From the NCBI GenBank assembly GCA_032622095.1, contig CP136061.1, positions 45,577,797-45,641,796 on the forward strand: 64,000 nucleotides of DNA, given 5' to 3'. Below, one piece after another: positions 10,594 to 22,910 of the stretch; the stretch's first letter is position 1; the number at the start of each line of letters is the position of its first letter. Below the pieces are notes generated by a model. That model saw only the letters and a list, made by a program, of their open reading frames with translations. It did no database searches and was not told the origin of the DNA. This stretch comes from Siphonodentalium dalli. Its lineage: Eukaryota; Mollusca; Scaphopoda; Gadilida; Siphonodentaliidae. The translations under genes were made by a program, and so were the position numbers.

Positions 10594-11793
10594 TTGAGAA
10601 ATCTCCGAAATAAGATGTTCGCAGAAGCCCAAAGTTACAACAGTGATCTTCAACACTACAGCTTGAAAAGTCGAATCCAGCGCGACCCAGAATTGGGTGG
10701 TCTTCCCGTGAGTAGCCGCCTGGCTAAAGATATTTATAACCTTGTTCAGTTCACCAATGGAGGTTCGTTTGATGATATCAGAGAATGTGTTTCTAAAAAC
10801 AAATCGCTTCCTACCCAACCAGATCAACGCATAAATGGGTCTCCGTCCAGCTGCCCGTGCGATTCTGTTTGCATCCAGGATAAATTATCAGAAGTTCTTG
10901 CTGAAATCACTCTTCTCAAGGCTAACACTGCTTGTACAACTGACAGTATCCATATGGAACTCAAAGCCATATTGAACAAACAGACCGAAATCACAGAAAG
11001 CTTGAACAATCTTGATAAGCGTTCAAGCGAGTTGGAACTGAAATGTGTTTCAAACGCTAAGTCAATAGGTTCAGTCATGGGTACCTGTGCCGCTCGCGAC
11101 CAAGCAGTGACTAGATTAAACGACGAAAAGTGTAATGGCGTGGTCAGCTTGAAAAATAGAGTCAAATTTGTTGAAAATGATCTCACTGACCACTCTAAAA
11201 TGTATGATGAACTCACAAAACAGATAGACAATCAGCATAGGGAGTTTTCAAAGACTTTCGCTAAAGCCGAGACTGTTTTCAGTAAAATTAATGCCGTGAA
11301 ACAGAATCTGAAGGATTCATCAAATTCATCAGAAGACATGGTAGAGAACATTGAGCGTAAATTCGGTACAATGTTTGAATTTTTCGCACGTGATCTGACA
11401 CAAAAGTTTAACAATATGTGTTCTGTTGTGCAAACTCATCTTCCTCCAAACGACCCACAATCGTTTCGGCTCGATCCGCTCTCACCTGACCATCGCCTGT
11501 CTTTTGCTAGCTCATTAGACGAATCTAAGAAGTTGCCATCATCGACTCCACGGCAATTGTCACAAAGTAGACAAGACGCAACACAGAAACTTCCTTCTGC
11601 ATCGCACAATTCACCAGAAACCGCAGTAGGTGATATACAAACTGCTACGAATCAACGACAACCGAGATCTTCTGCCAATCATTCAACCGAACTACACGTT
11701 AAAAGTGTATCCGTCATTTCGTCTGACTTTCCTCAAAACTCTCCACCGAGCGACAAGCCACCCAATACACACAAGGCAAATGTATCACGATAA
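10594..11793 (+). pseudogene. LINE-A ORF1 (coiled-coil RNA-binding protein)
   Basis: A 399-residue frame. A basic N-terminal part is followed by CPCDSVC around residue 95 and a long heptad-rich, Lys/Glu/Leu/Asn-containing stretch (about residues 95-280) expected to form a coiled coil. A Ser/Pro/Gln-rich linker follows. In LINEs this protein binds the element RNA and forms trimers or RNP particles; that role is from family knowledge. The frame stops at 11793, but the expected C-terminal domain continues in another frame at about 11780-12103, so ORF1 is frameshifted near its end. Confidence 0.6.
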
Positions 11794-12103
11794 TGACAAC
11801 AATTCAAATGTTGCCAGTAACAATGGGAGAGTTCACACTAACTGGGGCGATGAACCAGTAGGATTCGTTGGTGTTCCCCGTAGGGCTACAAAGCGCACTG
11901 AGAAGATATTCGCGCGCGGAATATCAGTACAAACGACTGATAGTGCAGTTTGGGACTATTTCGAACAGAAAGGTGTAACGCCCACATTCGTGCGACTACT
12001 GTGGCGTTCCCACAGGGGGACACTATCAGCGCGCATCCACATCAACGAAACAGACATGGAGACTCATGAGCCACCGCAACGTTCTCAAAACAATTATGAC
12101 TAA
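11784..12103 (+). pseudogene. LINE-A ORF1 C-terminal, RRM-like part
   Basis: The sequence reads FVGVPRRATKRTEKIFARGI, then VWDYFEQKGV and FVRLLWR. This resembles the short RRM/PRE-like domain at the end of ORF1 in many invertebrate LINEs. It overlaps the ORF2 start (12066) by 38 bp in a different frame, a common ORF1/ORF2 junction. The nominal ATG of this frame at 11630 lies inside the upstream frame, so it is not a real start. Confidence 0.55.
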
Positions 12104-15100
12104 CAATATCAACATTGCTACGTGGAATGCATCAAGAGTGAAATCTACGGTGTTCTATTTGCAATTTCTAATGAAAAGTCAGATATACGATATCATCGGA
12201 GTGTCCGAGCATTGGCTTAACACAGAGAACTTGTCTTTCATGAACTCCTTAAATGACTCATATATTGCTCTTGCAAAACCCGGAAGAACTATCACTACAA
12301 GTTCTGGTGGTTCATTTACTCGTGATGGTATTGCTCTCCTAATTAACTTACGTATCGCAGATCAGTGTGTAGCTGTGGATACTGGAATCGATCGTTGTGT
12401 TAGCATCCAGCTGAGACTCAGTCAGTCAGCTGTTATGACTATTCTTCAAGTATATATTCCATGTACAAACCATGGCGATGATTTCTTCAACGAATGCGTA
12501 GAATCTGTCTTCGATCTTATAGCTCTCTTTTCTTCACACGGGCCTGTTATTACCATGGGTGACTTCAATGTACATTTATGTCGTTCATCAGAACAGCATA
12601 TCCCAGCCGGCCATGGCGACAGAACAGCTTTGGTAACTTCACTTCTGCAGCGTGAAGAACTTTCCTCGTCCTGCATTTAGTTTTTATCCACCAGCAGCCG
12701 TGGCTTCCCCAAGCCGTATCGACCATATCGTATTCCCCATGGACCTAGAAGATCTCATATTTAACTGTGCTATTCTCAGTGACCATGAACTAAATACGTC
12801 CAACCACTTGCCTGTGACCTGTTGTATTGAACTTCCACCCGACCACTCGCATGTGACACCGACTCGAAACAAACCCTCTTTCAACTGGGACGCGATTGAT
12901 ATAACATCGTACCAACATTTCCTCGACAACTATCTATCCGATGTGATTAACCATGAAATCGTGACAACTGGTGATCTTGATACCATATGTTCCGAGATAA
13001 TTGATGCGTTCATATATGCATCGGTATCCTACACACAGACCAAATCCAGACATAAAACCGCAAAATCATTCTGGAACGACGAATTGCGAACACTGCATCA
13101 GTTACTGAAAGTGAGACACAGAGATTGGATTTGTGACGGCAGGCCGCATGCTTGTGATGCGGTATCCCAGACTGAGTACAAACATGCCAAGCGAAAATTC
13201 CGACAAACGTTACGCTCGTCTATGAGGAAGACGGAACGTGACTCGCTCGATCAACTTGAACTTTGTGCTAGGACAAATAATTCACAGTTTTGGCGAACTC
13301 TGAAGTCAGCTGACCAGGGATCACGCTCGAATGGTCTATGTTCAGTTATGAAGTTCGACGACATCACTCTTCGGGATCCAGTTAAAATTTTGTCAGCATG
13401 GGGATCCTAATTCAAGAACCTGTACACTCCGAATGCACACAGTGATCCTGAATTCGAAGTCGTCGTACGAACGCGCCTCGACAGCTCCTCGACGTATCAC
13501 ACACAAACTATACTGACATTATATTCTGTGAACGGATAACTATACCAGAACTCAACTCAGTTTTAAAGAACCTTAAACGCCATAAATCAAGTGGAATAGA
13601 CAATGTGGTGAATGAGCATATTATTAATGGGAGCGAATGTCTTAAAGTGGCTCTTTGTCATCTCTACAACGGCATGATTGACTTGGAATGGATACCTCCC
13701 TGTTTAAAAACAGGTATAATCGTACCCCTCTACAAGGGATCGCCAAAACCACACGCCATTCCTGACAGCTATCGAGCTATCAGTCTGCATCCTGTTATGT
13801 ATAAATTATTCGAAGGCATCCTGCTTAACAGGTTCCTCGCGGACGGTCACTTTCCAAATTTCCCTAATAAATTACAACATGGATTTCAGAAAGGTGTGAA
13901 CTGCCTCATGATCTCCTTCATTCTCCAAGAGTCTATCTCGTATCTCCATGACCTTGATTCTCGAGCATATGTGTGCTTCTTGGATTCGCAGAAGGCTTTT
14001 GATCGTGTATGGCACGAGGGCCTTCTGGTAAAACTTCATGACATGGGTTTAAATGGAAAAATTCTGCGACTTGTGAAAAATATGCACCAATATTGCAAAA
14101 GTGATGTTTTATATAACGGATCTCTTTCTGAACCATTCGATGTTATACAAGGAACAAGACAAGGAGCAGTGACCAAATCCAGAAATGGCCTACACATCTC
14201 TGAAATGTCGTGTACTTCGCCGTCTGCGGCCGACGACATTGCTCTGGTATCACTCACGAAATCAGGTCTTGATAGCCTCATCGACATCTGTTATAGATAC
14301 AGTCGGCAGTGGAGATTTAATTTATCAACGACGAAAAGCACAATTGTTGTATTTAACGAGACAAAACGTCAAGATAAACTCAACGATAGACTCTGGTTTC
14401 TTGGTGATCAACCGCTTCCAGAATCTAACAACTGTGTTCATCTTGGAATCAAACAGTGCAAATTCCAAGCTGATACTACTAGGAGCTCAATTCTTTCGGA
14501 AAAGTTACGAAAATCGTACTTTAGTATCGCTGGAAGAGGTTTGCTCAAATCGTGCACACCACTAACAATGGCAAATCTGTTAAGATCAATCGTGCTGCCA
14601 AAAGCTCTATATGGTTGTCAGTTGCTTAATATCACAAACAACACAACCATTTATTCAATGGAAAAGGCATACCGATTATGTGTCAAACACATCCAAACGC
14701 TCCCGACGCGGACCCCGACCAACGTTGCGATGAGTCTCCTTGGGTTAATACTGCTTGAGACGGAGATACACATCAACAAACTATATTTTCTCTCTGAACT
14801 GATCCATCTGCCTCAATGACACCAGGTGCCTCTTGCGATCTTTCTCCAGAAATGTTTCCAGCACACCATTTTCGCTCGTCGAACAACTGGATTCGTTCCG
14901 GATATCATTGAAATATTAAATCGCTATGCCCTGTATCATGTCCTAACATCATACGTGAAAACTGGAATTTTCCCAACGAAATCTTCTTCGAAAAATCTTG
15001 TGCAGACAGCAGTCCGACATAATTATTATCGAGAATGGTGCCGGTCTGTGTCAGTCGATCGAAACTTCGATGTCTTTAAAATTGTACACAGAGACCCAGC

Positions 15101-15500
15101 ATAATGTTGGAACATTTGGAGGATCCTACGAGAATACCCACGTTTTAATAGAGAACTGCGAAATCTTGCCTTGTTGCTAAACAAGACAACAAACAGTAAT
15201 AATTTGACATGTTGCACATGTAAAAATATATATAACAATGAGTTAATACATGCAATTCGCTACTGTAATTCAACCTGTTCTGTTTTCCTGAGGAACGACT
15301 ATCTGGAATACATAACTGACCAATACGGCGTGACCGTCTTTCTGTATATAGACTCGTTAAGTGATATTGAACTTTGTGCATTTCTACTCGGCACCGACGT
15401 CATGCAGTCGCCGGTGGAAATAGCACAACGCATGGATCAAATAGTTATCGACACTGCTTCATTTCTGTTCGTCTTGTGTCAACTGATTCGAGGACAATAA
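12066..15500 (+). pseudogene. LINE-A ORF2: endonuclease / reverse transcriptase
   Basis: Endonuclease: NIATWNA, GVSEHWL and GDFNVHL in 12066-12680, continuing in another frame from 12652 (IDHIVFP, then LSDHELN). Reverse transcriptase: AISLHPVMYKLFEG, FLDSQKAFDRVW near 13980-14015, QGTRQGAV near 14150-14175, and ADDIALVS near 14230, followed by the thumb (ALYGCQL). Between QGAV and ADD about 20 residues present in relatives are missing, including the usual SPFLY..FIDDL stretch, so polymerase activity is unlikely. Further frames at 14826-15104 and 15171-15500 supply the C-terminus, with CCTCK and H-x3-YC forming a zinc-knuckle-like cluster. At least three frameshifts are needed to read through. 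Confidence 0.75.
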
Positions 15501-15725
15501 TTATAAGTGCATTATTAATCCATGACGTTGGAATGTCGACCTCGGCTCTCACATCCAAATGGACATATTTGAGCCATATGGGACATATGCGACAGTAAAC
15601 ATATTACGGCGGAGCCACTCCGCAAACACAGTGTATATTATTGTTCCATTTATATGAACTATACATATTCTTCTCCATATTGGAGGTCCACAATAAATAT
15701 ATATATTATACAATTAACGTTCCAG

Positions 15726-15839
15726 ATACAAATGAATGTCTGTCGAATCCATGCCAGAACGGAGCGAGCTGCGTCGATGTGATAAACGGATATAACTGCA
15801 CATGCGTCGCGGGATATAACGGAACACATTGTGAAAATG
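15726..15839 (+). CDS. EGF-like exon 6
   Basis: Phase 1-1 EGF exon with acceptor TTCCAG ending at 15725 and the strong donor GTGAGT at 15840, where the other copies have GTTAGT. It encodes DTNEC, then [12 protein letters not shown], with all six cysteines. Its downstream intron is unlike that of the other copies, so it marks the 3' edge of the amplified array. Confidence 0.87.
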
Positions 15840-16694
15840 GTGAGTTGTGTCTCCTCTAAACGAACTGATAAGGGGTTCCCGTTTCCAGCGACTATTTTCC
15901 AATTCCATATTGTTTTTCAGATTGTCTACGATCACAATTGAGAATGTTTCTTTTCATCTATTGACTTAAGGGACCCTCGTTAAAAAGGCGATAATTTGAA
16001 TGTTTGCAATGCTGACAAAAATGCAAACCGTTTTGAAATTTCCTGTCTTGAACTTCGACATAAGGTCAGAGACGTGGCGACAGGGGGGTTTGCCGGGGGG
16101 GGGATTCAAACAGTTGGAAATTTCATACCTGCCAAAACATTAGTTGGAAATTTCACACCAACAATAGGTTGAAAATGTTCTTGTAGTTTGATTTTAAAAC
16201 AATTTATTAGGGGGAATTAATTGTTTTTGGACCAATATTTGTATATTTTCCTTTTTTTGTCAAAATTTTGGACTGAAATGGTCATCTGACTTCCGGTGGA
16301 CATAATAATGTCAACACGCGTTCAACACCTCGGCGTCAAATGTTTTAAATTAAAGTAAATGAAGAATTTGCTGTTGTACAACTCGCGTACCATGATGAAC
16401 TGAAGGATCCACCGCGTACGGGAGACCAGTAAATTTCTTTTATATCGTTCCATGTTCTCTATACTTTGACTTTTTTGGATTTTCAAATGGCCACAGAAGG
16501 AAATGCTGACCGAAAAAAATTGTCACGCTTGACTGGCTTAGTGTATCTCCAATGCTGATACAAGATTGCATGAATACCTGACCTAAATTAATCGTGAATC
16601 CTTCGTGGTATACGCTGTGTGATAGTACACACCAATTTAGCTGCAAGTGTACAGTGTGCTGTCGACGTAAACAAAACAAGTTGGCACAATACGG
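15840..16694. other. Intron/intergenic DNA, G-runs and TTGGAAATTTC repeats
   Basis: No gene was seen. Two copies of GTTGGAAATTTC lie near 16111-16153, next to G-runs. A similar arrangement appears at 23543-23590, suggesting a small dispersed repeat. Confidence 0.45.
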
Positions 16695-17501
16695 ATGGGT
16701 AAGAATAAAAAGCAAAAACTTGCTACAAAGGATGACCTGGCAGAAACAGTAACAAAACTAGTTGACAGTAGATTGGATCAGTGGGAGCAAAGGCTCGTTG
16801 ACATAGAGAAGAGGCAAGAAGAGGCCGAAAAAAGAAATAAAGAAAAGGAGACCAACTTAAAATCTAAGGAATTGGAACTGAATATGAGGGAATTAGAACT
16901 AAACAAAAAAATGGATGATTTTGGACGCAAAGAAAATGAGTTGGATTTGTACGTTAAAACAAAGATGAATGCTATGGAAACCAAAATAGATGACAACTCA
17001 AATAACATCAATGACAATGAACAATATTCTCGTAAAAGCAGCCTTAGATTTATGGGTCTGAATGGTAAGAAGGGCGAGACAGCCCGGGAATGTGCAGAGA
17101 AGGTAATCTGGCCAGTTAAAGAGGCGCTTCATATCAATGTGAAATATGGTGGCAATGCCATCTCACATAGGGTGGCCAAATCAACTAACATGACAGAGCA
17201 ACCAATCTTGGTCTGTTTTAACAATCGGTTCGTGATGTCCGACATTGTAAAGGCGCGCCGTCACTTGAAAACATTCCAGTTGGCAGGTGTAACGTCTGGC
17301 AAAGTGTTCATTATGGAAGACACGACTAGGAAGAATCAGCAGTTACTTAGCCGTGCCTTCAAGTCAGACTCCATTGAAAATGCTTGGATTTCCGATGCCA
17401 AGCTTTTCGTCAAGAAAAAAGATGGTGAAATCTCAAAGTTCCGCACCACGGACGATTTGAACAAACTAACAGCTTGTGGTGACGGTCGAGAAATGGAGTA
17501 A
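16695..17501 (+). CDS. LINE ORF1-like protein (Transposase_22-type), intact
   Basis: A complete 268-residue frame. Residues 1-20 are Lys-rich (MGKNKKQK). Residues about 12-110 are highly charged with Leu/Lys/Glu heptads, a strong coiled-coil candidate. EQYSRKSSLRFMGL at about 109-122 starts an RRM-like domain. The end (MEDTTRKNQQLLSRAFKS, then AWISDAKLFVKK) matches the C-terminal domain of L1-type ORF1 proteins, which bind nucleic acid. No endonuclease or reverse transcriptase follows; a hairpin and unrelated DNA do. It may be a truncated LINE, a remnant that happens to be intact, or a co-opted single-copy gene. The ATG is the first in frame, after CAATACGG. Confidence 0.75.
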   Translation: MGKNKKQKLATKDDLAETVTKLVDSRLDQWEQRLVDIEKRQEEAEKRNKEKETNLKSKELELNMRELELNKKMDDFGRKENELDLYVKTKMNAMETKIDDNSNNINDNEQYSRKSSLRFMGLNGKKGETARECAEKVIWPVKEALHINVKYGGNAISHRVAKSTNMTEQPILVCFNNRFVMSDIVKARRHLKTFQLAGVTSGKVFIMEDTTRKNQQLLSRAFKSDSIENAWISDAKLFVKKKDGEISKFRTTDDLNKLTACGDGREME

Positions 17502-17519
17502 TAAGATCTGGTATAAACC

Positions 17520-17583
17520 TAGTTCAAAATGAACGAAATACAGAACGTATTACTACGTTCAGTGTTTCGTTCATTTTGAACTA
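17520..17583. repeat. 30-bp-arm near-perfect hairpin
   Basis: The arms at 17520-17549 and 17554-17583 pair at 28 of 30 positions across a 4-base loop (TTAC). The arm begins TAGTTCAAAATGAACGAAA. The 7-mer ATAAACC flanks both sides (17513-17519 and 17586-17592), possibly a target duplication of a minimal foldback element. The hairpin starts 19 bases after the stop codon of the ORF1-like gene. Confidence 0.75.
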
Positions 17584-17589
17584 GCATAA

Positions 17590-19224
17590 ACCAACAGAGT
17601 TCAGTCTTGATAAAATCATACAAACATCTGGACAGTTTTTGTTATTATAACATATTGTGATTCAACCTTGTGTTATTTCTGTTTTAATGACCACTGTCTA
17701 TTTTCTATGACCAACCAACGGGTTATTTTGGAACACACTATCGAAATGAAAGTATATGCAGTTAGATCACGTGCATGCACTGATGTGGTTTTACGTGCAA
17801 CGTAGGGATTAATGGTTTAGTTATTCCATTCGCAACATGTATGTATTACTTGTCTGTTCGTTTGAAAGGCCTGAGTGCCAAAGGCTTTCGTTTGAAAGGC
17901 CTAAGTGACAAAAGAAAATTTATAGAACAGCTTGGCAGCCTTAGATTGATTACACTCGTTTTCGACTGTTCTGGTTCTTGCCATGAGAAAAACATAACCA
18001 TCTCCATATATAACGATGATCACTCTTATTTTAAATAAAAAATTGTCTAATTTAAAAAATAAAATGAAATCGTTCCATCGATCTAAGGGCAGTCACTCCA
18101 GTCTCGATCGATCTTTATTGCGTTAGATGAGAAATAACGACTTTTTTTTGTTTTATTTAATTTTTTTATTTGTAGCTTCATATTAAATGGACGTTGGTCA
18201 TAGTATTATATTATTACTTTGATAATTTAATTACTTACCTTTCTTTTAATCGCTATTGTTATAACTATGTCGCAACACTTACTTGTATACGCAGTTAGGT
18301 TCCTGTGTGATGTTTTTGGATTATTCTTTCTCGATCGAGCGTTATGATCTCAGCCAACTAAATGCATGATCGCATTGGGTGTCTCGGCATACATACCTTA
18401 TATACATATCCTATAATGGTACACATTTACTGCTCCCTTCTTTTAATTTGGTTTCCATACGAATACATACGAATTAGATACACTTTATTGATGGCCTCCC
18501 CGTACTGTTGGTGAATTCTCCGTCCTGCTATATACGCGACGATGATCGCACATATAATTTTCTTCATGTTTTTTACCCTATAAGTGCCTATTGTTTCACA
18601 TGTCCACACTCTAAGTCGCTCCGGTTATGACGATAAGCCAAATCAACCAGTATTTATGACAATTAACTCTCAATTACAGGAAATCATACAAGTTAAGATG
18701 AAATCTCCTATATATTTTGAGAACTACGTATATATGTGTGTATGTATAATCGAGCTCAAATTTCGTATATAAGTGTAAAAACCCACGGGAATGGTCAACG
18801 TCGCATTTTGGACAAGCTCTGAGCACTCCTTGGCCCTTAAAGTGCGACCTTCGTTTGGATACAATGGGTTTCGCTATCGATTCGCTCGCGATCCAAGAGG
18901 CGTAACTCTACATTTTGTATATCTGTATATGTATATTTTTATATCCATATTCACTTCAAACTGCTAAACTCGTTGAGCCAAAACTTGCTAATACCTCGCA
19001 AAATATAGAATTTACATTTTCTGATATATACATTTCTTGTTTCGGCTGAAAATCTTAGTCTATTTTCGATACATTCATATAAACAAGCTATAAACTTACA
19101 CCCTCAATTCGTGCTAACTCACGTAGCTTATCTCGCTACTGAAAGTTCAGTCAATACGAGGCATTGTGATAGGTCCCCGAATCTGACGGGACTTCCATTG
19201 CCTTGTCATTTGACCATCTCGTAA
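17590..19224. other. Non-coding stretch
   Basis: No gene is supported. A direct repeat of CGTTTGAAAGGCCT with about 26-bp spacing occurs near 17858-17905. Several CGATCGATC words occur near 18100 and 18330. The remainder is AT-rich without recognised features. Confidence 0.45.
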
Positions 19225-19800
19225 AGGTGGGGTCACCACCAAGCCGTGAATGTCAACAACAACGACTTTGTTGGCGAGAAAATAATTAGTTCACACAATG
19301 CTATTTTCTCTTTACGGCAATGTGAGAATCTTCCGGTCACTTTGTTGGCGAGAAAATAATTAGTCCACACAATGCTATTTTCTCTTTACGGCAATGTGAG
19401 AATCTTCGGGTGACACCAAGCCGTGAATGCCAACAACAACGACATTGTTGGGCACACAATGCTATTTTCTCTTTACGGCAATGTGAGATTCTTCGGGTGG
19501 CCCCCAAGCCGTGAATGCCAACAACAACGACATTGTTGGCATATCTATTTTAGGGACGGGTATCATAATTCCTCTTGATTAAAAAGACAGAATTAACTCA
19601 TTAAAAAATGCGTGTTGTGTGATTCTTATGTATGTCGTTCCTAGGAACGGGGGAAATTTTCATCGGGTCAGTTTTTTCCGCCCGATGTACCTTAAATCAT
19701 ACCTCTTTTAGGGACGGGTACCATAATTTATCTTGATTAAAAAGGCACAATTAACTCATTGAAAAGCCAAAAAATGTCATGTTTCGGACCAACGCCGCCA
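19225..19800. repeat. Complex direct repeats
   Basis: Three imperfect copies of a unit of about 85-105 bp containing ACACAATGCTATTTTCTCTT and TACGGCAATGTGAGA, with CCAAGCCGTGAATG and CAACAACAACGAC between them (19225-19545). A second pair follows: TTTTAGGGACGGGTA plus CTTGATTAAAAAG occurs at about 19548 and 19706. The block ends in CCGCCAGTGGCGGG (hairpin) and an (AT)n tract at 19821-19841. Confidence 0.7.
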
Positions 19801-19890
19801 GTGGCGGGCTAACCTGCTAGTTATATATATATATATATATTGCTGCATTAGACGGCATGTCGGGGGGGCATTAGTTCAGTTGAGATTACT

Positions 19891-22800
19891 TTGGATGAGA
19901 TCCAGAACAAGAGCGAATTCAATTTAAATCATGTTTTGTCTCAACTAGGTACGGGTGAGGAAAACGAATGTGTCCCATCCAATCTTCAAGATAATTGTAA
20001 TTATTATACACCTGTAGAATTTCAAAACCAATTCCCAAACCAGACGAATCTTTCCGCATTTAGTTTGAATTGCCAAAGCTGAATGCAAATTTGGACGACA
20101 TAAAGCATCTCCTATATCAAATGAGAGGAAATGGAACAAAATTTAGTGTTATTGCTCTGCACGAATTTTTTGAATTCGAGATACTGAGGCATATAAGATA
20201 CCTGGATATCACCCCCTAATATACAATTGTAGACATAACGAAGACGATGAAAGGGGTGGTGTTGGCCTCTTTATTAGAGATGATTTGAAATTTGTCATTA
20301 GGGATGATCTGGCTCTATTTATTCCACATGTTTTTAAATCAATAGTTGTTGAAATTTTTATGGAAAAAAAGAAGAGTGTTTTATGTGGATCGGTATATCG
20401 ACCTAATACTGCACCAAAAGCCGACTTGAATTGTTTTGTAGAGAAAATGGAAACACTTACGAATTGCTTGCGAACATACGGAAAAAGAGCTTTGATTTTG
20501 GGTGACTTCAATATTAATCTATTGAAAGCAGAATCACATATGAAGACAAATGAATTTCTCAATAATATGTATTCCGATGGTTTCCAACCTGTAATTTTAA
20601 AACCCACTAGAGTTACGGGACACTCTGCTACATTAATTGATCATATCTATAGTAACAATTACGAAAAACAAATGAAATCTGGTATTATTATCACGGATGT
20701 ATCTGACCATTTTGGTATATTCTATATCGAAGAAAGTAAAGTGTCCTGGTCTCCGCCTGAGCCGATTTAAAAAAGACAATTTTCCAAAACAAACATGGAT
20801 TATTTCAAATGAAACATGTTAGCAGCTGATTTATCTCCTGTCTTGCGAGAGCCTGACCCGAACCTAGCATATGAAAAGTTTATGGACGCATTTACAGGTG
20901 CATATACGAGTCGGCGTTCCCACTGGCTTCGCAATCCGGCAACAAAACGTACATTAAAAAACACGAGTGGATGACAGATGGCCTGTTTGTATCATCAATA
21001 AAGAAAGAAAATCTATATAAAAAATTCTTAAAATCACCAACAAACGCAAACAAGAACATTTATTAAGACTACTGTAAAATATTTAACAAGACAAAGCGTG
21101 CCTGTAAGTCTTCGTATTATAAACGGATTTTGGAAGAAAAAAAAAATAATATTAAAAAATCATGGAAAATAATAAATTAAATTCTCAATCGAGATAAGAC
21201 ACAGTCGATAACAAGCATTGTTTCCATAAATGGGGTTAATGTAATTGATGCTAAAGAAATTTCCGATCAGTTTAATAGACGTTTTACAGATATTGGAAAT
21301 CGTGTATCTTCTAACATTCCAAGAACTGCGATACCCCCAGAAATGTATCTAAGTGGATCTTATTCTAAAAGTTTTTGTATGTTCCCTACAATTCCTGCCG
21401 AAATAATTACGTTGTCTAATTCGCTACAAACCAAACCGAGCATGCAGTGGGCATGACCAAATTTATATTTCACTAGTCAAATTTGTCGCTCGCGAGGTAG
21501 CCAACCCTCTGTCATATATTATAAACAGAACCTTTGAAACTGGTATTATACCTGCTGATATGAAAATAGCTAAAGTAGTGCCGATTCACAAAGCTGGAAG
21601 TGAACAACTCTTAGATAACTACAGACCGATTAGTATATTGCCCTCCTTTTCGAAATTACTAGAAAAAGCGATGTACACAAGACTTGTTAAGTTTCTTAAT
21701 AAACACAATATTTTGAATGAACACCAATACGGTTTCAGAAAACACCATTCAACTGTTCACCCTGTGCTACACCTACTTGAACATATCTGTACTGAAAATA
21801 ACAAAAAATCAAAAGACTTCGCATTGGCTCCGCTACTAGACCTATCAAAGGCATTCGATACCATAGATCACAACATTCTTTTGAGAAAATTAAACCATTA
21901 TGGAATAAGAGGAATAGCAAATCTTTGGTTTCGAAATTATTTATCGGATAGAAAACAGTATGTTTCGTTAAGAGGAAACCAGTCTGGCATGCTTCCCGTC
22001 ACTATTGGGGTCCCTCAAGGATCCATATTTGGCACCATACTTGTTTTGCTCTATGCCAACGATATTCGAAATTCTACAAAAATGATTCTTGTCTCGTTTG
22101 CCGACGATACAACAGTGTATGAATCGGGTGTCGATGTTAGAAAATTAGAGTGCCACGTTAATTTTGAACTGCACAAACTATTCCAATGGTGCTGTGCGAA
22201 CCGTCTATCATTAAACGCAAATAAAACACGATTTATCTTATTCGACCAATCGCGATTTATACCGAAAGGTACACATATCAATGTATCAATCAACAATATA
22301 TCGATCGAGCGAGTAGGTGAAGACTCAAGCGAAAAAAGCGTACGATTTTAAGGCATATTTATGGATGAAAATCTCAGTTATACTGCTCATATTTCTAAAG
22401 TCTGCTCCAAAATAGCCTATGCAAATTATGAATTGAATAAGGTGAAGAAACTGCTTCCATATCAAACTCTTAGAACTCTATATTACTCTATTGTTCAAAG
22501 TCATTTACTGTATGGCATTGAAGTATGGGGTCACAGCAAACATGTTCATAGACTGTTTCTGCTTCAGAAGAAGACCATTAGAATTATAAACAATAAGCGT
22601 TATAACTCACACACTGATCCTTTATTTAGCAAAAATAAAATTAAAAAAATTAAAGATCTATACGAACTGAATGTTGCACTGTTTATGCCTTTCTTTCACC
22701 TTCTTTTAATTCATTTTTTGAAATAAATAAAGCTAATACCCGACAGAAGGGTTTCTTTAAATTCTCGAAATCGCGGATAAAGTTCCTTGATTCAATCCCG

Positions 22801-22910
22801 ACATTTAAATTCCCCGCTATTTGGAATAACCTATCCAAAGAACTTCGATCGGAACCGACACGATGCAATTGAAAAAAAAAAAGATCAGTAAATTCATCGA
22901 TTCATATCCC
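19891..22910 (+). pseudogene. LINE-B ORF2: endonuclease / reverse transcriptase
   Basis: Endonuclease pieces: frame 19891-20082, then 20285-20770 with ILGDFNINLL, TLIDHIYSN and VSDHFGIFY, which supply the catalytic Asp/Asn and the final Asp-His. Reverse transcriptase 21560-22351: NYRPISILPSFSKLLEK, QYGFRKHHST, LDLSKAFDTIDH, GVPQGSIFG and SFADDTTVY (active-site Asp pair near 22100). The thumb continues at 22361-22726 (YGIEVWGHS), and the C-terminus in another frame to about 22910 (PAIWNNLSKELRS). Multiple stops and frameshifts separate the parts, so it is inactive. The FADD box and pattern fit CR1/L2/jockey-group enzymes. Confidence 0.8.

Larger units (their letters stand above)
10405..15700 (+). 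mobile_element. LINE-A, near full-length non-LTR retrotransposon
   Basis: The element begins abruptly after 69 bp of EGF intron and ends with CACAATAAATATATATATT just before the last 20 bp of an EGF intron. It encodes an ORF1 with coiled coil and RRM-like end, then an ORF2 with apurinic-type endonuclease, reverse transcriptase and C-terminal Cys/His cluster. This order is typical of jockey/I/CR1-group LINEs; the exact clade was not determined. Several frameshifts and an internal reverse-transcriptase deletion make it inactive. About 117 bp of the 210-bp EGF intron is missing at the site, and no clear target duplication is visible, so insertion or later loss removed intron sequence. Confidence 0.8.

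Noticed and set aside
18784-18905. Possible structured RNA (GC-richer island)
   Set aside because: No match by eye to U-snRNA, 5S or tRNA box sequences, and no convincing fold.
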